The notes below the pieces were generated by a model, which was given only the letters and a program-made list of their open reading frames with translations, was not told where the DNA came from and ran no database searches. Of a DNA stretch of 7,055 nt, positions 1-5,651 are shown one piece after another (within the stretch, counting starts at the first letter, position 1; each line of letters begins with the position of its first letter). The translations under genes and the position numbers were made by a program. The stretch is taken from contig USQL01000101.1 in the NCBI GenBank assembly GCA_900556935.1, forward strand, positions 1 through 7,055. Direction: 5' to 3'. Source of the stretch: an uncultured Eubacteriales bacterium. Lineage in GTDB: Bacteria > Bacillota > Clostridia > Oscillospirales > Oscillospiraceae.

Positions 1-17
1 GATTGCCACCGGCAATC
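1..17. repeat. Short perfect inverted repeat at window edge
   Basis: GATTGCC and GGCAATC form a perfect 7-bp stem around a 3-base ACC loop. It is followed by GTTGGATTTTGATT, which is not a clean T tract, so it would be at best a weak terminator for a gene to the left. The structure begins at the first base of the window, so the stem may be longer than can be seen. The function is unknown. Confidence 0.4.
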
Positions 18-107
18 GTTGGATTTTGATTCGCTGCGCGACGCACCGCCCCTACTGTTCACAAAATGTTTATTCGTGCAATTGTCGTGAACGCTTTGGA
101 AGCTCTA

Positions 108-136
108 TTGACGAAATCCCTTCGATGGGGTAAAAT
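108..136 (+). promoter_or_regulatory. Sigma-A type promoter of the glycosyltransferase operon
   Basis: A -35 box TTGACG (108-113) and a -10 box TAAAAT (131-136), each matching the consensus at five of six positions, are separated by exactly 17 bases. Transcription would start near 143 and leave a leader of about 30 bases before the ATG at 172. No other promoter-like pair of similar quality is visible in 1-171, so this is the likely promoter for the two glycosyltransferase genes. Confidence 0.7.
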
Positions 137-171
137 AGGCAAAAAGCCGCAAAAAGTCGGAGGAAACAGGG

Positions 172-1065
172 ATGGAGAATCGAAACATAGCCGCGGTGGT
201 GGTGACCTATAACCGCCTGGGACTTTTGAAGCAGTGCGTGGAGCGTCTGCAAAGGCAGACTGTGCCCTGCACCGTCTGGATTGTGGACAACGCCAGCACC
301 GACGGAACCGGGGAATGGGCCCGGGCACAGGAGGGGCTCCGCTACCGGAATACGGGGGCGAACCTGGGCGGTGCCGGAGGCTTTCAGGCGGGCATCCGCT
401 GGGCCGTGGAGGCGGGCGCTTCCCACCTTTGGATTATGGACGACGACTGTCTGCCCGAGGAAACCGCGCTGGAGGCCCTTGTAAACGCCGATGCCCTGCT
501 AAAGGGGCATTACGGCTGGCTCAGCAGCGCCGCCCTGTGGGTAGACGGGACTGGCTGCGTGATGAACAGGCAGCTCCTTTCCAGGCGCTATGTCACCTTT
601 GAGTCCCTTCTGGGGGATGGGCTGGTGGAGGCCAGGCAGGCCTCCTTTGTGTCCCTGTTCCTTCCGGCGGCGGTGGTGCGCCAGGTGGGGCTTCCCATTG
701 CGGAGTTCTTCATCTGGGGCGACGACGCGGAGTTTACCCGGCGCATCCAGCGGCAATCCCCCTGCTTTGTGGTGGGAAAGAGCCGGGTGGTTCACGCCAT
801 GAAGGAGAACACCGGCATCGGCGTGGAGCGGGACGCGCCGGAGCGCATCCGGCGATACCGGTACGCCTTCCGGAACGAGGCCTACCTCTACCGGCAGGAG
901 GGCTTCCGGGGAAGGCTTTATTACCTGGCCAACTGCGGCCGGGCCGTGGCCCGGGTGCTTGTAAAGAGCCGGGACCACCGGGGCCGGCGCCTGGGGGCCA
1001 TTTTCGGCGGCATGTGGGACGGCCTGTTTTTCCGGCCCCGGGTGCAATTCTGCGAAGAGGACTGA
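172..1065 (+). CDS. GT2 family glycosyltransferase (galactofuranosyl/rhamnosyltransferase-like)
   Basis: This is a 297-residue cytoplasmic or membrane-associated glycosyltransferase with a GT-A fold, expected to move a sugar from a nucleotide-sugar onto a surface glycan or lipid carrier. The N-terminal strand VVVTYNR (residues 9-15) and VDNASTDGT (38-46) are the nucleotide-binding start of the family. NLGGAGGF (64-71) and the DDD metal-binding motif (90-92) follow. WGDDAEF (182-188) carries the acidic residues expected at the acceptor side, and His208 is a possible late metal ligand. NLGGAGGF together with WGDDAEF resembles the GlfT-type branch of GT2 (COG1216), but the sugar specificity cannot be read. 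No hydrophobic membrane segment is obvious. The start is supported by GGAGG at 159-163, 8 bases before the ATG, and by the promoter at 108-136. The next gene starts 3 bases after the stop, so the two are almost surely co-transcribed. Confidence 0.92.
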   Translation: MENRNIAAVVVTYNRLGLLKQCVERLQRQTVPCTVWIVDNASTDGTGEWARAQEGLRYRNTGANLGGAGGFQAGIRWAVEAGASHLWIMDDDCLPEETALEALVNADALLKGHYGWLSSAALWVDGTGCVMNRQLLSRRYVTFESLLGDGLVEARQASFVSLFLPAAVVRQVGLPIAEFFIWGDDAEFTRRIQRQSPCFVVGKSRVVHAMKENTGIGVERDAPERIRRYRYAFRNEAYLYRQEGFRGRLYYLANCGRAVARVLVKSRDHRGRRLGAIFGGMWDGLFFRPRVQFCEED

Positions 1066-1068
1066 GCC

Positions 1069-2598
1069 ATGGAACAAAAAAAATCCTTTCTTTTCCGGGC
1101 CTTGGAGCTTCTGCTCCTGGGGTGTGCCGCCTTTGTATTCCTTGCGGTGTGCTCCCTGTCCACCACCCCCCTGCTTTCCTATGAGGTGGGCCAGGACGCG
1201 GCCTTTTTCCGGCTGGTTGGCCGGGGCATGACGGCGGGACTTCTTCCCTACCGGGACTTTTTCGATATGAAGGGGCCCTACCTGTTCCTGATGGAATATC
1301 TGGGCCAACTGCTTTTTCCCGGGCGGCTGGGAGTCTTTGTCCTTCAGTGGGTGTGCCTGTTTGTGTCCCTGCTTTTTGCCAAAAAGTGCCTCGACCTGGC
1401 CTTTCCGGAGAGAGGGTGCCCCATTTTTCTGGCGGCGGCGCTGCTGCTCCCCGGGGCGGTGATGCTGAGCTACACCATGACCGGCGGCGGCCTCACAGAG
1501 GAGCTCAGCATGCCCTTTCTCATGCCCTGCCTGTACCTGTGCCTGAAATACCTGAACAAAACCAGGCTTCCCAGCCCGGAAAACCAGGACCATCCCTATC
1601 TTTACGGCTTCCTTTACGGGGTGGCCTTCGGCATTCTGGCCCTCATTCGGGTGACCAACGCCGCGCTTCTGGGGGCCATTCTTCTGACCGTCAGCTGCAA
1701 CCTGCTTGTCTGGAAGCGGTTCCGGAACTTCTTCGGCAACGCCCTGTGCTTCCTGCTGGGGGTGGCTGCCGGCGTTCTCCCCGGGCTTGTGTGGAGCTTC
1801 TGCCGGGGCATTCTGGGGGAAATGCTCACCCAGGTGTTCCTGTTCGGATTCCAATATTCCGGTGAGCAGGGGCTTTCCCAGAAGCTCCGGGAGGTTATCC
1901 AGCTGTGGCCATGTCTGTTTACCGGGGTATTCCCCCTGATTGTACTGGCGGTGTACCGGGTGAAGGACTGGAAAAGCTGGGTGCTGACCCTGTCCTCCCA
2001 GTTAACCCTGCTGCTGGCGGCGATGATGGGCAACGGCTATGCCCACTATTACGTCCTGGCCCTTCCGCTGTGCGTCTATGGCGGCTTCCTCCTGGCCCGG
2101 GAGAACGGGCGGCGCTTCCGCAGGCGGGCCTCGGACCGCTTTGTCTGCCTGGCGCTCTCCCTGGCGCTGCTGCTGGGCTCTATCGGTGCCCAGTGGCCCC
2201 TGCTGTACCCCCGGGGAATCCGGGAAATCCGCTACGCCATGTACTGCGCCAAAAACGGCAGTGAGGACACGGAGGAATCCGACAATCTCCGGGCGCTGGC
2301 CGGGCTCGTGCCGGAGGACGCTTCCCTGTATGTCTACGGCTTCCCCTCCTGCTCCCGGCTGTATGTACTGCTTGACAGGCTGCCCCCCATGCGCTACTGC
2401 GACTGGCAGCCCCACTATATTGCCCTGGTGCCTGAGATTGGCGGGGAAATCGAGCGCTATCTCCAGACGGAGGGGGCCTATGTGCTGACCCCGGAGGACA
2501 CTGTGGAGCCCGGGGAAATCCGGTCGGCGCTGGAAGCGCGCTGCGAAATCCTGGAAATCCGGGGCGGCATGACCCTCTGGGAAAGAAAAGCTGAATAA
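1069..2598 (+). CDS. Polytopic membrane glycosyltransferase, GT-C/GT39-like
   Basis: This is a 509-residue integral membrane protein with roughly ten hydrophobic segments, the first at about residues 10-30 and the last near 356-374. A soluble C-terminal tail follows (about 395-509). GQDAAFF (41-47) and YRDFFDMKGP (61-70) lie in the first external loop after helix 1. That is where GT-C enzymes using polyprenyl-phosphate sugars (PMT/ArnT type) place their catalytic acidic residues; Asp43 and Asp66 are the candidates. GNGYAHYYVLALP (321-333) resembles a conserved motif of this group of clostridial membrane transferases. The likely role is transfer of a lipid-linked sugar onto a wall polymer or glycolipid on the outer face. 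Substrate and acceptor are unknown. An AGAGGA sequence at 1056-1061 supports the ATG at 1069. The 3-base gap after the GT2 gene suggests translational coupling and a shared pathway. A flippase-like role is less likely given the acidic loop. Confidence 0.82.
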   Translation: MEQKKSFLFRALELLLLGCAAFVFLAVCSLSTTPLLSYEVGQDAAFFRLVGRGMTAGLLPYRDFFDMKGPYLFLMEYLGQLLFPGRLGVFVLQWVCLFVSLLFAKKCLDLAFPERGCPIFLAAALLLPGAVMLSYTMTGGGLTEELSMPFLMPCLYLCLKYLNKTRLPSPENQDHPYLYGFLYGVAFGILALIRVTNAALLGAILLTVSCNLLVWKRFRNFFGNALCFLLGVAAGVLPGLVWSFCRGILGEMLTQVFLFGFQYSGEQGLSQKLREVIQLWPCLFTGVFPLIVLAVYRVKDWKSWVLTLSSQLTLLLAAMMGNGYAHYYVLALPLCVYGGFLLARENGRRFRRRASDRFVCLALSLALLLGSIGAQWPLLYPRGIREIRYAMYCAKNGSEDTEESDNLRALAGLVPEDASLYVYGFPSCSRLYVLLDRLPPMRYCDWQPHYIALVPEIGGEIERYLQTEGAYVLTPEDTVEPGEIRSALEARCEILEIRGGMTLWERKAE

Positions 2599-2601
2599 TT
2601 C

Positions 2602-2615
2602 TGCCAGCACTGGCA
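2602..2615 (+). other. Small hairpin after the membrane glycosyltransferase
   Basis: TGCCAG and CTGGCA can pair as a short 5-6 bp stem four bases after the stop codon of the upstream gene and seven bases before a much stronger hairpin. It has no T tract of its own. It may be a minor part of the 3' end structure or have no role. Confidence 0.3.
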
Positions 2616-2621
2616 AACACT

Positions 2622-2653
2622 ACCTCCGGAAATTCAATTTCTGGAGGTTTTTT
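2622..2653 (+). terminator. Hairpin plus T6 that also contains the next gene's ribosome site
   Basis: Arms 2622-2633 and 2637-2648 pair over 12 positions with a single G-T wobble (2628/2642) around a TTCAA loop, and a run of six T (2648-2653) follows at once. This is the form of an intrinsic terminator for the glycosyltransferase pair. The right arm contains GGAGG (2643-2647), the only plausible ribosome site for the gene starting at 2656, and the left arm contains its complement CCTCC (2623-2627). The same element could therefore both end upstream transcripts and hide the ribosome site in transcripts that read through. No separate promoter for the downstream gene was found between 2500 and 2655. 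Confidence 0.7.
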
Positions 2654-2655
2654 CT

Positions 2656-3744
2656 ATGAAACTGCGTTTTTGGCTCTGTGCCCTGCTTCTGCTGGTGCTG
2701 CCTGTAGGGGTATGCGCCGCGGAGGTGGACAGCGGCAGTGTATACTGCTTTTCTCAGGCGGATTTTGGCGGGGAGACGGGGATTTTCCTCCGGTCCGTGC
2801 CGGAAAACGGCAGCCTGACCCTGGGGCAGCGGCTTTTGCGCCCCGGGGATGCCCTGACCCGGGAGCAGCTTGCCCAGGTGGTCTTTACCCCCGTGCGGAC
2901 GGAGACGGACGGGCAGGCCCAGGTCTGCTATCTTCCCGTGGGGGACTCCGTCGGCCCGGAGGCAGTTCTGACCCTGGGCATCCGTGGAAAGGAAAACAAG
3001 GCCCCCATAGCGGAGGATTCCACCCTGGAGACCTATAAAAATCTGCAAAACACCGGCGTTCTCCGGGCAAAGGACCCGGAGGGAGAGCCCCTCACCTTTG
3101 CCATCACCCGAAATCCCCGGCGGGGAGAGGTGGCGCTGGGGGAAAACGGCTCCTTCACCTATACCCCGAAAACCAACAAGGTAGGAGTGGATTCCTTTGC
3201 CTATACGGCAACGGACCCCCAGGGGAAGCAATCCCGGGAGGCAACCGTCACCGTGACCATCCTGAAGCCCTCCACGGGGGATGCCTACACGGACACGGCG
3301 GGGACAAGCTGCGCATTTTCCGCGGAGTGGATGCGCTCTACCGGGATTTTCTCCGGGGAAGTATTGGCGGGCAAAGCCTGCTTTGGCCCGAAAAAGGCCG
3401 TCAGCAAGGGAGAGTTTTTAACAATGGTTGTGAAAACCCTCTCCATCCCGGTGGAGGAGCGGGTGAGCGCGGAGGTAAAAACCAACCTGCCCCAGTGGCT
3501 CCGGCCCTACGCCGTGGCGGCCCTGCGGGCAGGCCTCACCACCGACACCCCCTGGCAGGGCGACTTTGACGAAAACGCCCCCGTCACCTGCGCAGAGGCC
3601 GCCGCCCTGGTGGAAGGCTGCTTCGGGCCGGAGAATATAGACGCTCTGGCAGAACAGAACCTCCTCCCGGAGGGCGAGGACACCCTAACCCGAGAAGAAT
3701 GCGCCAACCTCCTCTATCGCCTCCAGGAGGCGGCGAGGGTGTAA
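2656..3744 (+). CDS. Secreted protein with Ig/cadherin-like domains and degenerate SLH repeats
   Basis: This is a 362-residue protein, probably exported and bound to the cell wall. Residues 1-22 form a signal peptide (Lys2 and Arg4, a leucine-rich core, likely cleavage after Ala22). Residues 23-112 resemble a CSPG/cadherin-type repeat: NGSLTLGQRLLRPGDALT (51-68), then VVFTP (75-79). Residues 115-203 are a bacterial Ig/cadherin-like domain with KAPIAED (115-121), LRAKDPEGEPLTF (136-148), GSFTYTP (165-171) and DSFAYTATDPQG (179-190). From 209 on the chain follows the SLH pattern: one repeat at about 211-264 (YTD, then GIFSG, FGPKKAVSKGEF), a second at about 280-323, and a half repeat ending LTREECANLLYRL (344-356). 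SLH domains normally bind pyruvylated secondary wall polymer. The key TRAE-type motif is altered in repeats one and two, so anchoring is uncertain. GGAGG lies 8 bases before the ATG, inside a hairpin arm. The partner or ligand is unknown. An adhesin or wall-structural role is an inference. Confidence 0.8.
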   Translation: MKLRFWLCALLLLVLPVGVCAAEVDSGSVYCFSQADFGGETGIFLRSVPENGSLTLGQRLLRPGDALTREQLAQVVFTPVRTETDGQAQVCYLPVGDSVGPEAVLTLGIRGKENKAPIAEDSTLETYKNLQNTGVLRAKDPEGEPLTFAITRNPRRGEVALGENGSFTYTPKTNKVGVDSFAYTATDPQGKQSREATVTVTILKPSTGDAYTDTAGTSCAFSAEWMRSTGIFSGEVLAGKACFGPKKAVSKGEFLTMVVKTLSIPVEERVSAEVKTNLPQWLRPYAVAALRAGLTTDTPWQGDFDENAPVTCAEAAALVEGCFGPENIDALAEQNLLPEGEDTLTREECANLLYRLQEAARV

Positions 3745-3851
3745 GCGCGCCCGCATTCCCATAAACAGCCGCAAGCCCCGGAATCATAGCGTCCACACAG
3801 ATTGCGGCAGCCAGGATTCGTGATTTAATCGTTCAGACCGACTCCTTTCTC
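3745..3851. other. Intergenic stretch with a weak inverted repeat
   Basis: No coding region is supported here. GCCGCAA (3768-3774) and TTGCGGC (3802-3808) form a 7-bp inverted repeat with a 27-base gap and no T tract. No convincing terminator follows the SLH gene, so its transcript may run towards the toxin-antitoxin promoter. The base composition turns A+T-richer from about 3820 on. Confidence 0.4.
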
Positions 3852-3873
3852 AGGTAAAAAAAATCTTACTTTT
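3852..3873. promoter_or_regulatory. Upstream operator copy of the toxin-antitoxin promoter
   Basis: AAAATCTTACTTTT (3860-3873) is repeated exactly at 3916-3929. Together with AGGTAAA (3852-3858) it forms an imperfect version of the inverted repeat seen in the second copy (left arm AGGTAA instead of AAGTAA). It ends five bases before the predicted -35 box. It is likely a binding site for the AbrB-type antitoxin or the antitoxin-toxin complex, by analogy with other type II modules. Confidence 0.5.
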
Positions 3874-3877
3874 CCCC

Positions 3878-3906
3878 TTGCGCACGGGAGCAGAATGTGG
3901 CATAAT
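3878..3906 (+). promoter_or_regulatory. Predicted promoter of the toxin-antitoxin operon
   Basis: CATAAT (3901-3906) is a good -10 box, five of six to consensus. TTGCGC (3878-3883), 17 bases upstream, is a partial -35 box with three of six matches. The start of transcription would fall near 3912-3914, inside the second operator copy. That would let a bound repressor block initiation. Confidence 0.55.
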
Positions 3907-3908
3907 AT

Positions 3909-3929
3909 AAGTAAGAAAATCTTACTTTT
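3909..3929. promoter_or_regulatory. Downstream operator with perfect inverted repeat
   Basis: AAGTAAG (3909-3915) and CTTACTT (3921-3927) are a perfect 7-bp inverted repeat with a five-base AAAAT centre. The segment 3916-3929 is an exact 14-base repeat of 3860-3873. It begins two bases after the -10 box and ends just before the ribosome site AAAGGAG (3931-3937). This position suits autorepression by the dimeric antitoxin encoded directly downstream. Confidence 0.6.
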
Positions 3930-3944
3930 GAAAGGAGCGGTACT

Positions 3945-4211
3945 ATGAATGCACAGGTTTTGACGGTTTCGTCCAAGGGGCAAATTTCACTGCCCGTCAA
4001 TATTCGCAGAAAGCTTTCCATTGACGCGGGGGATAAGCTGGTGCTTTACGCATCCGGTGACTCCATCATGCTGAAAACTTTGAAGCTGCCAACGGCAGCG
4101 GAGTTTGAAGCATCCCTTGATGAGGCTCAAACGTGGGCGGCTTCTGTTGGGTATCAGGAAGAGGATGTAAACGATATTATTAAATCTGTGAGGCAGCGGA
4201 AACGGAAATGA
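3945..4211 (+). CDS. AbrB/MazE-fold antitoxin of a VapBC-like module
   Basis: This 88-residue protein has the swapped-hairpin AbrB/SpoVT DNA-binding fold in residues 1-47. VSSKGQISLP (8-17) is the family signature, followed by NIRRKLSIDAGDKLVL (19-34). Arg21, Arg22 and Lys23 are likely DNA contacts. The C-terminal part (about 50-88) is predicted helical, acidic in the middle, and ends in a basic RQRKRK tail. In this family that region binds and covers the toxin active site. The start is set by AAAGGAG (3931-3937), 7 bases before the ATG. The stop overlaps the toxin start as ATGA (4208-4211), the usual way to keep antitoxin made first and in excess. The repeated palindromic motifs upstream are the probable binding sites of this protein. 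The gene is A+T-richer than its neighbours, which suggests acquisition by transfer. Confidence 0.9.
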   Translation: MNAQVLTVSSKGQISLPVNIRRKLSIDAGDKLVLYASGDSIMLKTLKLPTAAEFEASLDEAQTWAASVGYQEEDVNDIIKSVRQRKRK

Positions 4212-4615
4212 GAATCGTTGTGGATACCAATGTTTTGATTTCCGGTGTGTTCTTTGGCGGATATCCTCGTCAGATTTTAAACGAAATCGTTGAAATGAAA
4301 GTGACCGCCTGCGCAACGACAGAAATCATTGATGAATATGAGGAAATTGTTCAAGAGATGATTGACCGAAAGCAGGGGCACATCAACCGCCACTTGCTGA
4401 CACCACTGGTACACGCATTGGAAGTTGTGGAGCCCATTACGCATGTTGAGATGTGCAGAGACCCAGATGATGACAAATTCCTTGGCTGCGCAAAGGACGC
4501 AAAGGCTTTGTATATTGTCAGTGGTGACAAAGACCTCTTGGTATTGGAGAAATTCGAGGATGTTGAAATCATCACAGCAAAAGCGTTCTGGGAGCGTTAT
4601 ACGCAACAAATGTAA
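4208..4615 (+). CDS. PIN-domain ribonuclease toxin (VapC-like, COG1569 type)
   Basis: This 135-residue protein covers one complete PIN domain, the fold of Mg2+-dependent RNases that act as toxins by cutting tRNA, rRNA or mRNA. The expected acidic residues are all present: Asp6 in VVDTNVLISG (4-13), Glu43 in IIDEYEEI (40-47), the cluster DPDDDKFL (85-92), and Asp107 with Asp109 in SGDKDLL (105-111). VVDTNVLISG with DPDDDKFL and SGDKDLL fits the subfamily annotated as 'toxin component, PIN family' (COG1569). It looks intact and catalytic. It has no strong ribosome site of its own: GAGG at 4190-4193 is 14 bases from the ATG. Translation is probably coupled to the antitoxin through the ATGA overlap. 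The RNA target cannot be predicted. A strong hairpin terminator begins five bases after the stop. Confidence 0.92.
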   Translation: MRIVVDTNVLISGVFFGGYPRQILNEIVEMKVTACATTEIIDEYEEIVQEMIDRKQGHINRHLLTPLVHALEVVEPITHVEMCRDPDDDKFLGCAKDAKALYIVSGDKDLLVLEKFEDVEIITAKAFWERYTQQM

Positions 4616-4618
4616 GGC

Positions 4619-4654
4619 AAAAAAGAGACCGGGCGGAAGGCTCGGTCTCTTTTT
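4619..4654. terminator. Bidirectional intrinsic terminator
   Basis: Bases 4620-4631 and 4643-4654 are perfectly complementary over 12 positions. On the + strand the stem extends by G4632-T4642, G4633-C4641 and C4634-G4640 to a GGAAG loop. The + strand ends in five T and the - strand reading ends in six T, so the element can end both the toxin-antitoxin transcript and the convergent transporter transcript. It sits four bases after the toxin stop and 14 bases beyond the permease stop. Confidence 0.88.
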
Positions 4655-4667
4655 GCTATTGGCTTTG

Positions 4668-5651
4668 TCACCGGTCCTCCCGGAAGTAGGGGACACCCAG
4701 GCTTTCGGGGGGCTGGTTTTCGCGCTTGTTGCGCATGGAGGTCAGCACCAGGACGATGATGGTGACAACGTAGGGCAGCATTTTGTACAGCTCCTTTACG
4801 GCCAGGTTCGTGCCCGTGGGCAGGAACAGGTACAGGATGTACAGGCCGCCGAAGAGAATGGAGCTGAAAATGCCCACGTTGGGCCGCCAGATGGTGAAGA
4901 TAACCAGGGCGATTGCCAGCCAGCCACGGTCGCCGAAGGCATCGTTGGACCACACGCCGCAGGCGTAGTCCATGACGTAGTACAGCCCGCCCAGCCCCGC
5001 GATCATGGAGCCGATGCAGGTGGCCTTGTACTTGTAGCGGGTGATGTTGATGCCCGCTGCGTCGGCGGTGGCGGGGCTTTCGCCCACGGCCCGGAGCTGC
5101 AGGCCAACCCGGGTCTTTTTCAGCACATGGGAACAAATCAGGGCGATAACAATGGCGGCGTAGGCCAGGAAGCCGTAGCTCAGAAACAGCTTGCCGATAA
5201 CCCCCAGCTTGTCCGCGAAGGGCAGGGCCTTGCGGAAATAGGCGGAGGTGGTGGACAGGGCGATGGAGGGGACCTCCGCGCCGGTAAGCTTGATGAGGGA
5301 GCCGCCGAAGAAGTTGCCGAAGCCCACGCCGAAGGTGGTCATGGCCAGGCCCGTCACGTTCTGGTTTGCCCGCAGGGTGACCGTCAGGAAGCAGTACAGA
5401 AGCCCCATGGCCAGGGAGCCCAAAAGGCAGCACAGCAGCGGAATCAGCACCGCGAGGACCGCGCTGGGGGCCCCCGCCTGCTCATAGAAGAAGGCACCGA
5501 TAACCCCGCAGATGCCGCCGACGTACATAATGCCGGGGATACCCAGGTTCAGGTTGCCGGATTTTTCCGTCAGGGTCTCGCCGGTGGCACCGTACAGAAG
5601 CGGGATGCCCTGCATAACCGCCCGGGGGAAAAAGGATACAAAATCAAACAT
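4668..5651 (-). CDS. nupQ: Nucleoside-type ABC transporter permease 2 (NupQ/YufQ-like)
   Basis: This 327-residue integral membrane permease belongs to the BPD_transp_2 family and would form half of the channel of a nucleoside/BMP-family uptake system. ATGETLTEKSGNLNLGIPG (22-40) is the conserved N-terminal region (ErsGvlNiGleG in relatives). NQNVTGLAMTTFGVGF (96-111) follows. LRAVGESPATADAAGI (186-201) is the cytoplasmic loop that contacts the ATPase, and FGDRGWLAIALVIF (239-252) is a late conserved segment. About eight to ten hydrophobic stretches are visible, and the length is typical. Its ATG directly follows the stop of permease 1 (TAAATG), and AGGAGG (5665-5660) lies inside the end of that gene, so the two are translated together. 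It is the last gene of the operon before the terminator at 4619-4654. The substrate is inferred from family only. Purine or pyrimidine nucleosides are likeliest; other sugar-like compounds are possible. Confidence 0.9.
   Translation of the reverse strand: MFDFVSFFPRAVMQGIPLLYGATGETLTEKSGNLNLGIPGIMYVGGICGVIGAFFYEQAGAPSAVLAVLIPLLCCLLGSLAMGLLYCFLTVTLRANQNVTGLAMTTFGVGFGNFFGGSLIKLTGAEVPSIALSTTSAYFRKALPFADKLGVIGKLFLSYGFLAYAAIVIALICSHVLKKTRVGLQLRAVGESPATADAAGINITRYKYKATCIGSMIAGLGGLYYVMDYACGVWSNDAFGDRGWLAIALVIFTIWRPNVGIFSSILFGGLYILYLFLPTGTNLAVKELYKMLPYVVTIIVLVLTSMRNKRENQPPESLGVPYFREDR

Noticed and set aside
59..426. Two - strand open frames covering the first promoter and the start of the GT2 gene.
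   Set aside because: They lie over a good promoter and ribosome site of the opposite strand, overlap each other, and show no domain or ribosome site.
499..1854. Long - strand open frame of 451 codons opposite the two glycosyltransferase genes.
   Set aside because: It is an antisense shadow of G+C-rich coding DNA. The translation is low in hydrophobic residues and rich in Gly, Pro, Gln and His with no domain signal, and it crosses two well supported genes.
3768..3808. GCCGCAA / TTGCGGC inverted repeat as a terminator for the SLH gene.
   Set aside because: The 27-base gap is long, the stem is only seven pairs, and no T run follows. It is noted only as a weak repeat.
3895..3948. A 17-codon open frame whose TGA overlaps the antitoxin ATG (ATGA), resembling a leader peptide.
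   Set aside because: Its ATG lies upstream of the predicted -10 box (3901-3906), so the main transcript would not contain it. The frame also runs through the operator repeat. It would matter only if an upstream promoter reads through.
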